Source: DASRAU01 sp035638075
GTDB taxonomy: Bacteria > Acidobacteriota > Polarisedimenticolia > Gp22-AA2
Length of the DNA: 64,000 nt
Reading direction: 5' to 3'
Assembly (NCBI GenBank): GCA_035638075.1
Contig: DASRAU010000029.1
Span: forward strand, 220,224 to 284,223
In this document: piece by piece, positions 34,505 through 44,001 of the stretch
Layout of the letters: each line of letters opens with the position of its first letter
Numbering within the stretch: position 1 is the first letter of the stretch
Position numbers and translations under genes: made by a program
Notes under the pieces: model-generated
The model's input: only the letters and a program-made list of their open reading frames with translations
What the model was told of the DNA's origin: nothing
Database searches by the model: none

Positions 34505-34852
34505 TCAATTCGGACACCCGGTCGGGGGGGTGTCATCGATGGTTATCTTCTTCATTTCCACTCCCGGCAGGCCGCAGGAGGTGGCCACGGGAGTCCCCTG
34601 GACGAAAACCTGCCGCCCATCGAACCGCTTCACCCCCTTCGCCTTGAACAGGACGTACATGTAGGGCTGGTTGGTGCAGAACTGATAGAGCGCGTAGTTC
34701 GCGTCCGGACAGTTCGACACCGCCCCGAAGATGCCGCCGTAGGTCTGGTATTCCGGTTTGTCTGCCACCAGCCGGGACGGGGCGGACAGGATGCCCGCGG
34801 CGACCAGGAACACGAGGGTGAGCGCGCGTCTCTTCACAGGAGGGTTCTTCAT
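34505..34852 (-). CDS. Small secreted four-Cys protein, tandem paralogue B
   Basis: 115 residues: signal peptide (~1-30), then S-N-C-P-D-A-N, Y-Q-F-C-T-N-Q, A-K-G-V-K-R-F, T-S-C-G-L-P-G and a C-terminal T-G-C. The same four cysteines and K-G-V-K-R core occur in paralogues A and C. Its ATG overlaps the stop of a 37-codon ORF by four bases (ATGA). Function unknown. Confidence 0.8.
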   Translation of the reverse strand: MKNPPVKRRALTLVFLVAAGILSAPSRLVADKPEYQTYGGIFGAVSNCPDANYALYQFCTNQPYMYVLFKAKGVKRFDGRQVFVQGTPVATSCGLPGVEMKKITIDDTPPTGCPN

Positions 34853-34962
34853 GGCTCACCCGGGCACGGTGACAGCGGCGGGTACCTGCACACGATGAGG
34901 CCTCGGGCGTGATCACGGGCAGTCGGGTGGCGGGACGAAAACGCGAGCACGCGAGTCTTCAT
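34849..34962 (-). CDS. 37-residue coupled ORF, possible remnant of a fourth paralogue
   Basis: ATG at 34962 follows GGAGGG at five bases and overlaps the stop of paralogue A (ATGA); its own stop overlaps the start of paralogue B (ATGA). The product begins M-K-T-R-V-L-A-F, like the paralogues' signal peptides. It ends C-R-Y-P-P-L-S-P-C-P-G, like their proline/cysteine tails, with the middle missing. It may be a deletion remnant kept for translational coupling, or simply a bridging leader peptide. Confidence 0.5.
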   Translation of the reverse strand: MKTRVLAFSSRHPTARDHARGLIVCRYPPLSPCPGEP

Positions 34963-35321
34963 GGGGGCCCTCCGGGATCGCACGGAGGCGGAAAGAGATC
35001 CTCTGGCATGGCGATCCTCCGGACGTCGATCAACGGGAGCGAGCAGGATGTCGTGTCGGCCGGCCCCTGGAAGATCGGGTAACCCTTCATGTAGCGCTTC
35101 ACACCTTTCATGTGGTTGAAGACGACATACAACCTCCGCTGCCGGGTGCACCAGTCGAACAGCGCATGAGTGGCCGCGGGGCAGGAGGCGTCTTCCTGGA
35201 GATAGCCTCCTGCGTAGATCGGTTGATTGGGATCGAATCCATACCGGAAGGCATCGACGCGCAGGGGCAGCATCAGCACGGCGGCTAGAACGGCGAAGAG
35301 AACCAGGACGCGGACTCTCAT
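34959..35321 (-). CDS. Small secreted four-Cys protein, tandem paralogue A
   Basis: 120 residues: signal peptide MRVRVLVLFAVLAAVLMLP, then A-S-C-P-A-A-T, F-D-W-C-T-R-Q, M-K-G-V-K-R-Y, T-S-C-S-L-P-L and P-P-P-C-D. It is the first of the tandem copies, preceded by GGAGGG, 80 bases after the end of the exporter operon on the same strand. That position invites the idea that the proteins are cargo or accessories of the exporter; there is no direct evidence. Confidence 0.8.
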   Translation of the reverse strand: MRVRVLVLFAVLAAVLMLPLRVDAFRYGFDPNQPIYAGGYLQEDASCPAATHALFDWCTRQRRLYVVFNHMKGVKRYMKGYPIFQGPADTTSCSLPLIDVRRIAMPEDLFPPPCDPGGPP

Positions 35322-35401
35322 GGCGGGCCCTCCAAGGACTCTTCCGGAGCTGTGTGCCCGAATGGACGCCGAAGGCCCGGGGCCGTCAACCTCGAAATGG
35401 G

Positions 35402-36607
35402 TTATTCGGCGCGCAGCGCCTCGATCGGGTCGAGGGCGGCGGCGCGGCGGGCCGGCAGGACGCCGCTGAGGAGTCCCACGACGAACGACAGGAGCAGCGC
35501 TGCCAGGACGTACTCGATCGGCGTCGCCACCGGCAGCGCCGGAAGCGCGATGTGCAGCAGCTGGATGATCCCGAGTCCCGCGCCGACCCCCATGGCTCCC
35601 CCGGCCGTGGCCAGGAGCGCCGCCTGCAGCAGGAAGAACGCCAGCACCTGCCCGCGCCGCGCGCCGAGCGCGCGCAAAAGGCCGATCTCCGCGGTGCTCT
35701 CGTTCACCGAGATCCACATCATCGTCAGGATGCCGATGGCGCCGACGACGAGCGAGATGCCGCCGATGGCGCCGACGGCGGCGGTCACCATGCCGATGAT
35801 CTTCCCCAGCGTGTCGAGCATCGACTGCTGGGTGGTCATGGTGAAGTCCTCCTCGCCGTTGTGCCTTTCCATGAGGACCCGTTTGATGCCGGCGAGGACC
35901 TGGGCCGTTTCCTGGGCGTTGCGGTAGGCGACGTCGATCTCGATCAACCCGTCCCGGTTCAGCAGGGTCAGCGCCTGCGACACCGGCATGAAGACGGTGT
36001 CGTCGAGATCGATGTTGAGGAAGTTCCCCTTCGGCTGCATCACGCCGATCACCCGGAAGGGCCGCCCGCCGATGCGGATGCGCTCGCCGAGGACGTTGGC
36101 TTCTCCGAACACCTCGTGCTTCAGCTTCGAGCCGAGCACCGCCACCGCCCCGCCGTGGCGCGGATCGCCGGGCGGGAGGAACTGCCCCTGCCGCACCACG
36201 AAGCGCCAGACCTCCGGCATGTCGGAGGTGACGCCGTACACGAGAACGCTGCGACCCCGCTCGCCGTGCTCGACGCGCGCGTTGCCGAAGGCCACCGGCA
36301 TCACCTTCTGCGCCTGCGGCAGGCGCGACAACGCTTCCGCGTCTTCGATGTGCAGCGGTCGGATGGTGCCGACCATCGCCACCGGATTGCCTCCCGTGGT
36401 CTGGGACTTCCCCGGGTTGATGGCGATGAGGTTGGTGCCGAACTGCGTGAACTCACTGAGGACGAAGACCCGGATGCCCTCTCCGAGCGAGGTCAGCAGG
36501 ATGACGGCGGCGATGCCGATGGCGATGCCGACCATGGTGAGGATCGACCGGAGCCGGTGCCCGGTGACCGCGCCCCACGACAGCCTCAGCAGATCGAGAT
36601 CGCGCAT
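35402..36607 (-). CDS. MacB/FtsX-type ABC exporter permease 1
   Basis: 401 residues: one N-terminal membrane helix (R-S-I-L-T-M-V-G-I-A-I-G), a large periplasmic domain of the MacB core type, and three C-terminal helices with the family E-I-G-L-L-R-A-L-G-A-R-R-G-Q motif and a terminal P-A-R-R-A-A-A-L-D-P-I-E-A-L-R. It lies 13 bases after permease 2. Two different permease subunits plus a separate ATPase imply a heterodimeric exporter. Confidence 0.93.
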   Translation of the reverse strand: MRDLDLLRLSWGAVTGHRLRSILTMVGIAIGIAAVILLTSLGEGIRVFVLSEFTQFGTNLIAINPGKSQTTGGNPVAMVGTIRPLHIEDAEALSRLPQAQKVMPVAFGNARVEHGERGRSVLVYGVTSDMPEVWRFVVRQGQFLPPGDPRHGGAVAVLGSKLKHEVFGEANVLGERIRIGGRPFRVIGVMQPKGNFLNIDLDDTVFMPVSQALTLLNRDGLIEIDVAYRNAQETAQVLAGIKRVLMERHNGEEDFTMTTQQSMLDTLGKIIGMVTAAVGAIGGISLVVGAIGILTMMWISVNESTAEIGLLRALGARRGQVLAFFLLQAALLATAGGAMGVGAGLGIIQLLHIALPALPVATPIEYVLAALLLSFVVGLLSGVLPARRAAALDPIEALRAE

Positions 36608-36620
36608 CGTCGTCTCTTCT

Positions 36621-37822
36621 TCAGTGGCGCGACAGCGCCGCGACGGGATCCAGGCGCGCCGCGCGCCGCGCCGGCAGGACGCCGAACCCGATCCCGGCCG
36701 CGAACGACACGACGATGGCGCCGGCGACAGCCCACAGCGGCGGCTCGGCCGGGAGGGCCGGGTAGGCCTGTCCGAGGATCGCCGCCCCGATGTAGCCGAG
36801 CGCCAGGCCGAGAGCCCCTCCTGCCAGCGCGAGGAGCACCGCCTCGACCAGGAAGACCCGCTCGATCTCGCGCGGCGGCGCGCCGATGGCCTTGAGCAGG
36901 CCGATCTCGGACGTCCTCTCCGACACCGAGACGAGCATGACGTTCATGATGCCGATGCCGGCGACCGACAGGGAGATCGCCGCGATGCCCGCGAGCGACA
37001 GCGTCAGCGCGGCCAGGATGCGGTTGAAGGCCCCGAGCACCGAGTCCTGGGTGACGACCGTGACGTCTTCCTCGTTGTCGTGCCGCGCCTTGAGGATCGA
37101 CAGGACCTCCTTGCGCACGTCGTCGATCTCGGAGTGCGCCCCGACCTCGATGAGCAGGCGGAAGAGCGAAGTCTGGTTGAAGACGCGCAGGGCGCTCGCC
37201 ACCGGCACGAAGACGATCTCGTCGAGGTTCATCCCCAGCGCCTGCCCCTTCGGCTCGATGACGCCGATGACGCGGTAGCGGAAGTCCCCGATGCGGATGC
37301 TCTTGCCGAGCGGGTTCTCCCCGCCGAACAGCTCGTGGCGCACCGTCTGGCCGAGAACCGCCACCGGCTCCTCGCGGTCCGGGTCGATTTGCGGCAGGAA
37401 CTGCCCGATGGCGACGTCCACGCGCCGCATCGGCGAGTACTCCGCCGTCGTGCCGACGATGGTGGACTCGCGGCGGCGATCGCCGTAGGCCGCCTGCGCC
37501 GAGCCGACGGCCAGGGGCGCGATGCGCCGGATGCGCGGCAGGTGCTGGCGCACCGCCTGCATGTCGCGGATCGTCAGGTCGCGGGGCGTCCCGCCGAAGA
37601 TCGGCGCGTTGCCGGTTGTCTCGGTCCTTCCCGGCAGGACGACGATGAGGTTGCTCCCGAGCGACATGAACTGGTCGGTGACGTAGCCGCGCGCACCCTC
37701 GCCGAGCGCCGTCAGCAGCACCACCGCCGCCACGCCGATGGCGAAGCCCAGGAGGGTCAGCGACGATCGGAGCAGGTGGCCGCGCACCGCCCCGAAGGCG
37801 AACCGCACGCGCTCGCCGAGCG

Positions 37823-37826
<4 letters not shown>
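36621..37826 (-). CDS. MacB/FtsX-type ABC exporter permease 2
   Basis: 401 residues with the same layout as permease 1: N-terminal helix, periplasmic core, E-I-G-L-L-K-A-I-G-A-P-P and C-terminal L-P-A-R-R-A-A-R-L-D-P-V-A-A-L. ATG 37826 overlaps the ATPase stop by four bases (ATGA). The frame is open further upstream but only as a shadow of the ATPase gene. Confidence 0.93.
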
Positions 37827-38521
<695 letters not shown>

Positions 38522-38522
38522 A

Positions 38523-39740
38523 CTAGTGCCCCGCGGTCGCGGCCTGCCCTGCTGGCTTGTCCGCGGCGGCGCGCGTGTCCGAACCGGTCGCCGGCTGCTC
38601 GACGGCGCGCGCCCCCTCCTTCACTTCGGCGCGGTCGAGGGAGACGACGACCGGCTCGCCGTCCTTAAGGCCCCCCTTGATCTCCGCGAACTCCCAATTG
38701 CGCATGCCGACGTCGACCGGCCTGGACTTCAGCACGCCGCCGTCCAGGACGAGCACCTTGCTTCCCTCCAGGATGGCGTACGAGGGGATGCGCAGCACGT
38801 CGGTCACCGCCGCGAGGATCACCTCGACGTCGGCCGACGTCCCCGGCAGGAGGGTGCGGCTGAAGGCGGTGTCGTCGAACTCCACTTCGATCTCGAGCGT
38901 GCGGTTCTGCGCCTCGAGGTCCTGCACGTACGGCGCGACGCGGGCCACCTTCCCCGGGAACGACTTCCCGGGCAGCGGATCGAGCGTCAGGCGCGATGGC
39001 TGCCCGGATCGGACGCGGCCGGCGTCCACCTCGTCGATCGGCGCGCTGACGTAGATCGACGTCGGATCGATGATGTCGAACACCGGCGGGATCGGCAGGG
39101 CCGCGGGCGACGGCGAGACCCACTCCCCGACCTCGGTCTTCAGATCGGCGACGATGCCGTCGAACGGGGCGCGCAGGACCGACTTCTCCAGGGTCGCCTC
39201 GGCGAGGGCCACCGACGCGCGCCCGCGCTCCGCCTGGGCCCGCGACGCCTCGCAGCGGGCGTTGGCCGCGTCGCGCGTGCTGCGCAGCCGCTCGAGAAGC
39301 TCCTCGGAGACGATGTTCTCCCCCTTCAGGCTGTCGCTCCGCTGCAGGTCGCGCCCTGCCTGCGCCGCGGTGGCGCACGCTTCGCGGGCGGTCGCCTCGG
39401 CGGTGCGCACTTCGCCGCGGGCCAGATCGAGATTGGCGCGCAGGTCCTTGTCGGCGATGCGCAGGAGAATGTCCCCCGCCTTCACCGTCACCCCCTTGCG
39501 GGCGCCGAGGTAGGACACCTGCCCGCCGATCTGCGGGCTCATCTTGGCGCGCCGGCGCGCGGTCACGGTCCCCGCCTTGCTGTTGGCGACCGTCTCCTCG
39601 ACCCGGCCGCGGGCCGCGTGGAAGACGGTGACCGGGACCGGCTTGGGACGCAGGAGGGTGAACTTCACGACAACGCCGATCACCACGATGGCGGCGACCA
39701 CGGCGAACCTCTTGAGCCAGCGGTTCATCCTACGGGCCAT
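38523..39740 (-). CDS. HlyD/MacA-type periplasmic membrane-fusion protein
   Basis: 405 residues: N-terminal membrane anchor (A-V-V-A-A-I-V-V-I-G-V-V), lipoyl-like halves around a helical hairpin (A-R-E-A-C-A-T-A-A-Q-A-G), and beta-barrel/membrane-proximal domains. It links the ABC exporter at 35402-38521 to an outer-membrane channel, which is not encoded here. It is the first gene of the exporter operon. ATG 39740 or 39728 could be the start. The C-terminal tail is Ala/Thr-rich and low in complexity. Confidence 0.92.
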   Translation of the reverse strand: MARRMNRWLKRFAVVAAIVVIGVVVKFTLLRPKPVPVTVFHAARGRVEETVANSKAGTVTARRRAKMSPQIGGQVSYLGARKGVTVKAGDILLRIADKDLRANLDLARGEVRTAEATAREACATAAQAGRDLQRSDSLKGENIVSEELLERLRSTRDAANARCEASRAQAERGRASVALAEATLEKSVLRAPFDGIVADLKTEVGEWVSPSPAALPIPPVFDIIDPTSIYVSAPIDEVDAGRVRSGQPSRLTLDPLPGKSFPGKVARVAPYVQDLEAQNRTLEIEVEFDDTAFSRTLLPGTSADVEVILAAVTDVLRIPSYAILEGSKVLVLDGGVLKSRPVDVGMRNWEFAEIKGGLKDGEPVVVSLDRAEVKEGARAVEQPATGSDTRAAADKPAGQAATAGH

Positions 39741-39845
39741 GCCCCCGGGAAGCGGTGGAGAGTATCACGCCGTCCGCGGCCGCCCTGGGCCGTCCGCGGT
39801 CGCCCCGGGGCCGTATAATGGCCGCTTTCAGGGGGTCTTGCAGCG

Positions 39846-41600
39846 ATGCCGAACAACAGGGCCGTGGAAGCCTGGGTGGCGGAGTGCGAGCGCATCACGA
39901 CGCCGAAAAGCGTCGTCTGGTGCGACGGCTCGAACGAGGAGCGCGCCCGCCTGACGCGCATCGCGCTCGAGGTCGGCGACTTCCTGCCGATGAACAACGA
40001 GCGCCTGCCCGGCTGCTACCTGCATCGCAGCTCGGTCAACGACGTGGCGCGCGTCGAGAAGCTGACCTTCATCTGCTCCGAGAAGAAAGACGACGCGGGC
40101 CCCACCAACAACTGGATGGCGCCGAAAGAGGCGTACGACAAGCTCGGCGGCATCTTCAAGGGCTCGATGAAGGGGCGCACGATGTACGTCGTGCCGTTCC
40201 TCATGGGTCCGAAGGGCTCGCCCTTCTCCAAGGTCGGCGTCGAAGTGACCGACAGCGTCTACGTCGCCCTCAACATGGGGCTGATGACCCGGATGGGTTC
40301 GGTGGCGCTCGACCACCTCGGCGGCTCGGACGATTTCACGAAGGGCTTCCACTCCAAGGCCGACCTCGACGTCAACCGCCGCTTCATCTGCCACTTCCCG
40401 CAGGACAACACCATCTGGAGCGTCGGATCGGGCTACGGCGGCAACGCGCTCCTGTCGAAGAAGTGCATGGCGCTGCGGCTCGCGAGCGTCCTCGGCTCGA
40501 AGGAGGGCTGGCTCGCCGAGCACATGCTGATCGTCGGCATCCAGGACCCGCAGGGGCGCACGACCTATGTCTGCGGCGCCTTCCCGAGCGCCTGCGGCAA
40601 GACCAACCTCGCCATGCTGGTGCCGCCGGATCGCTTCCCCGGCTGGAAGGTGTTCACCGTCGGCGACGACATCGCGTGGCTCCGTCCCGGCCCGGACGGG
40701 CGCCTGTGGGCCATCAACCCGGAGGCCGGCTTCTTCGGCGTCGCCCCGGGCACGAGCCGCAACTCGAACCCGAACGCGCTGGCGATGCTCCGGAAGGACG
40801 CCATCTTCACCAACGTCGCCCTCAAGGACGACGGCACCTCCTGGTGGGAGGGACTCGAGGCGCCTCCGGCGCACTGCACCGACTGGAAGGGGCAGCCGTG
40901 GACACCGGCCAGCAAGGAGCCCGCGGCCCATCCGAACGCCCGCTTCACCGTCGGCATCCGCCAGGCGCCGTCGTTCACCGAGGAGTGGAACAACCCGCAG
41001 GGCGTGCCGATCAGCGCGATCCTCTTCGGAGCGCGGCGCGCGAACGTGGTGCCGCTGGTGTACGAGGCCATGTCGTGGCAGCACGGCACCTACCTCGGCG
41101 CGACCATGGCCTCGGAGACGACCGCCGCCGCCACCGGCGCCGTCGGCGTCGTGCGCCGCGATCCGTTCGCGATGCTCCCCTTCTGCGGCTACAACATGGC
41201 CGACTACTTCAGGCACTGGCTCGACGTCGGCGCGAAGCTCTCGAAGCCGCCGAAGATCTTCCGCGTGAACTGGTTCAACCGCGACGAGAACGGCAAGTTC
41301 ATCTGGCCGGGTTTCGGGGACAACCTGCGCGTGCTGCAGTGGGTCATCGGGCGCTGCGAAGGGAAGGCGAAGGCGGTCACAACACCGATCGGGCTGATGC
41401 CGACGAAGGACGCCATCGACACCGAGGGGCTGAAGCTCGCCCCGGGCGCCATGGATCGCCTCCTCGAGGTGGACGACGACGGCTGGACCCGGGCGCTGCG
41501 CGGCCAGGACGAGTTCTTCGACCAGTTCGGCGGCCGCATCCCGCAGGAGCTCCGCCAGGAGAACGAGGCGCTGGGCCAGCGCCTGAAGAGCGCCCGCTGA
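39846..41600 (+). CDS. pckG: Phosphoenolpyruvate carboxykinase (GTP)
   Basis: 584 residues, the usual length of GTP-dependent PEPCK, which interconverts oxaloacetate and PEP in gluconeogenesis. Visible signatures are the P-loop with the reactive cysteine F-P-S-A-C-G-K-T-N, G-D-D-I-A-W for metal, and S-R-N-S-N-P-N-A-L, plus G-Y-G-G-N-A-L-L near the substrate site. It is not the ATP type, which lacks this P-loop cysteine. It is monocistronic, divergent from the exporter operon, and 31 bases before the MMPL gene. Confidence 0.96.
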   Translation: MPNNRAVEAWVAECERITTPKSVVWCDGSNEERARLTRIALEVGDFLPMNNERLPGCYLHRSSVNDVARVEKLTFICSEKKDDAGPTNNWMAPKEAYDKLGGIFKGSMKGRTMYVVPFLMGPKGSPFSKVGVEVTDSVYVALNMGLMTRMGSVALDHLGGSDDFTKGFHSKADLDVNRRFICHFPQDNTIWSVGSGYGGNALLSKKCMALRLASVLGSKEGWLAEHMLIVGIQDPQGRTTYVCGAFPSACGKTNLAMLVPPDRFPGWKVFTVGDDIAWLRPGPDGRLWAINPEAGFFGVAPGTSRNSNPNALAMLRKDAIFTNVALKDDGTSWWEGLEAPPAHCTDWKGQPWTPASKEPAAHPNARFTVGIRQAPSFTEEWNNPQGVPISAILFGARRANVVPLVYEAMSWQHGTYLGATMASETTAAATGAVGVVRRDPFAMLPFCGYNMADYFRHWLDVGAKLSKPPKIFRVNWFNRDENGKFIWPGFGDNLRVLQWVIGRCEGKAKAVTTPIGLMPTKDAIDTEGLKLAPGAMDRLLEVDDDGWTRALRGQDEFFDQFGGRIPQELRQENEALGQRLKSAR

Positions 41601-41631
41601 GCCAAGCCGCACGGCGGAATCCACCCGCGGC

Positions 41632-44001
41632 GTGAAGCCCGGCGGCGGGCGCGGGCGGCTCGAGGCATTCTTTCGCGCTCTCCTGGCGCGGCGCCGTTCC
41701 GTCCTGTTCTTCTACGCGCTGCTCGTCCCGCTGGCGGCGGCCGCGGCGCTGCGCATCCCGACCGACAGCTCCATCGACCGGCTCGTCGTCCAGACCGACG
41801 CCGATTTCCAGGCCCGCGAGGAGTTCCGCAAGCTGTTCCCGGAGCGGGAGCAGATCGTCCTCCTGGCGAAGGCGGCCGATCCGTTCACTCCCGCCGTGCT
41901 CGAACGGGTCGCCACCATCGAGGCGCGCCTGCGCGAGGTTCCCGGCCTGTCGGTCTTCTCGGCGCTGACCATCTTCGAGCAGGCGCGGCCCGGCGCGAAG
42001 GCTTCGGAGCGGGCGGAGCAGTTCAGGGATTTCGTCACCGGAACCGAGCTCTTCCGCCGGCAGGGGCTGGTGGGACCCGGGTTTCTCGGGATCCCGGTCG
42101 CGTTCGACGCCGAGGCGCCGCGCGACCGCGATCGGGCCCTCGCCCGGATCGACGAGGCGCTTCGCCCGATCGTCTCCTCCCCCGCCCCGCTCGCGGGCCT
42201 GGGCCGCATCGGCGGGCCGTACGTGGACGCCTGGCTCGAAGAGGAGACGGCGCGCGCCGGCGGGACCGCCTATCCGCTGCTCGGGCTGTTCGTCGTGGCC
42301 ATCACCCTGTCGCTGTACCGCTCGGCCCGGACGCTGCTGGCATTTCTCTTGACGCTCGCCGCCGCGGTGGCGCTGTCGCTGGGGCTCGGCCATGCGGCGG
42401 GCTTCTCCTTCACCATCGTGTCGTCGCTCGTGCCGCTGACGATCCTGATCACGACGACGGCCGCGCTCGTGTACCTGCATTCGAGGTTCATCGAGGTCCC
42501 CGCGTCGCTCGCCGGCGGAGCGCCGGCGGCCGCGGCTCTCGAGGACCATCACGTCTTCGCGCTCGCCAACAAGTTCGTGGCCACGACGGCGTCGATGTTC
42601 GCGGCGGCGATCGGCTTCGCGGCACTGGCGGTGTCGAAGATCCGGCCGATCCGCGAGATGGGGCTGTGGGTCGGCGGCGGCATCCTCGTGACCTGGGTCG
42701 TGGTGTTCACGCTCTTCCCGGCGCTGCAGCGGGTGCTCAAAACCCCCGTGCGACGCGGCCGGATGTCCGATCGCGGGGTGACCACGGGTCACAGGGAAGC
42801 GGGAAGGCTGCAGCGGGTCTTCGAGGCCCTGCCCATCTGGACCTTCCGGTTCCGGTGGGCGCTGCTCGCCGGCTCACTTCTGCTGATGATCGCCGGGGCG
42901 ATCGCGCTCCTCGGCCTGCCCGGCCACGTGAAGCCGCTGGCGCTCGAAACCGATGCGCTCGATTACGTGGACCCCCGCCTGGAGATCGTCCGCGACACAC
43001 GCCTGTTCGAGCAGGCGGTGTCGGGATTGTCCGACGTCGACCTCTGGGTGACAACGCCCCCGGGGCTCGCGCTCGATCCGGACATCCTTCGCGGGCTCGG
43101 CATCTTCACCCGCAGGCTCGAAGCCGACGCGCGTGTCGGGACCGTGACCGGCCCGATCCTGACGCTGCGCCTGGTGCGCTACGTCGCGGGAGGTGGCGAC
43201 CGGCTTCCTGAGGATGCAGGCGCCTGGCCGGGCCTCGCGGCGCAGCTCGATCAGCTCCTCCTGCGCGAGCCGGCGCTGCGCGAGCAGATCGACCTGGGCT
43301 CGATGGCGCAACTGCGGCTGAGCGTGCTGCACCAGGGGAAGGATTTCGCCGGCGTCGAGGACCTGCGCGGGTTTTTCTCCGCCGCGTGGAACGATGCCGC
43401 GCGATCGGTGCCGGCGCTCGCCGCCTGCCGGATGCGCGTCGTCGGCCAGGGACTCCTGCAGGTCAAGATCGCCGAATACCTCGTCCCGACCCTGACCGAG
43501 AGCTTCGCGCTGACGGCGGCGATCATCTTCCTGGCGTTCCTGGTCGTCTTCCGCAGCGGCGCGGCGCGCCTGATGGCGATGATTCCCTCGGTCTTCGCCA
43601 TCCTCGCGATGTTCGTGGTGATGCGCGTCTTCGCCATCCCGCTGAACGTCGCGACGATCCTCATCGCCTCGACGGTGCTCGGCGCCTCGGAGAACGACCA
43701 GATCCACTTCTTCTACCACCTGCAGGAGCGCCGCAGCGCCGGGCTCGAAGCGGCGATGCGCCATGCGCTGCTCATCGCGGGGCGGGCGATCCTCTTCGCG
43801 ACGCTCATCAATGCGGGCGGCTTCCTGGCGCTGACCTTCTCGGGACTGCCGCCGATGCGGCAGTTCGGGATTCTCGCCTCGAGCGCCTTCGTCCTGTCGA
43901 TGCTCGCCAGCCTGACCGCGCTGCCCGCAGCGCTGTGGGTCGTCTCCGGGGAGCGCCCCGGCGTCAGGGCGACCGGGGCGGAGCGGAGGGCGGAATCGTG
44001 A
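41632..44001 (+). CDS. MMPL/RND-superfamily membrane transporter
   Basis: 789 residues with a GTG start: an N-terminal helix, a periplasmic domain, about five clustered helices (~200-370), a second helix/periplasmic unit and a final helix cluster (~620-770). This twofold layout is that of the hydrophobe/amphiphile efflux and MMPL (hopanoid or lipid exporter) families. G-A-S-E-N-D-Q-I-H-F in the second cluster holds the acidic residue that such proteins use for proton coupling. Cargo unknown; lipids are most likely. The 3' end overlaps the convergent membrane-protein gene by 38 bases. Confidence 0.88.
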   Translation: MKPGGGRGRLEAFFRALLARRRSVLFFYALLVPLAAAAALRIPTDSSIDRLVVQTDADFQAREEFRKLFPEREQIVLLAKAADPFTPAVLERVATIEARLREVPGLSVFSALTIFEQARPGAKASERAEQFRDFVTGTELFRRQGLVGPGFLGIPVAFDAEAPRDRDRALARIDEALRPIVSSPAPLAGLGRIGGPYVDAWLEEETARAGGTAYPLLGLFVVAITLSLYRSARTLLAFLLTLAAAVALSLGLGHAAGFSFTIVSSLVPLTILITTTAALVYLHSRFIEVPASLAGGAPAAAALEDHHVFALANKFVATTASMFAAAIGFAALAVSKIRPIREMGLWVGGGILVTWVVVFTLFPALQRVLKTPVRRGRMSDRGVTTGHREAGRLQRVFEALPIWTFRFRWALLAGSLLLMIAGAIALLGLPGHVKPLALETDALDYVDPRLEIVRDTRLFEQAVSGLSDVDLWVTTPPGLALDPDILRGLGIFTRRLEADARVGTVTGPILTLRLVRYVAGGGDRLPEDAGAWPGLAAQLDQLLLREPALREQIDLGSMAQLRLSVLHQGKDFAGVEDLRGFFSAAWNDAARSVPALAACRMRVVGQGLLQVKIAEYLVPTLTESFALTAAIIFLAFLVVFRSGAARLMAMIPSVFAILAMFVVMRVFAIPLNVATILIASTVLGASENDQIHFFYHLQERRSAGLEAAMRHALLIAGRAILFATLINAGGFLALTFSGLPPMRQFGILASSAFVLSMLASLTALPAALWVVSGERPGVRATGAERRAES

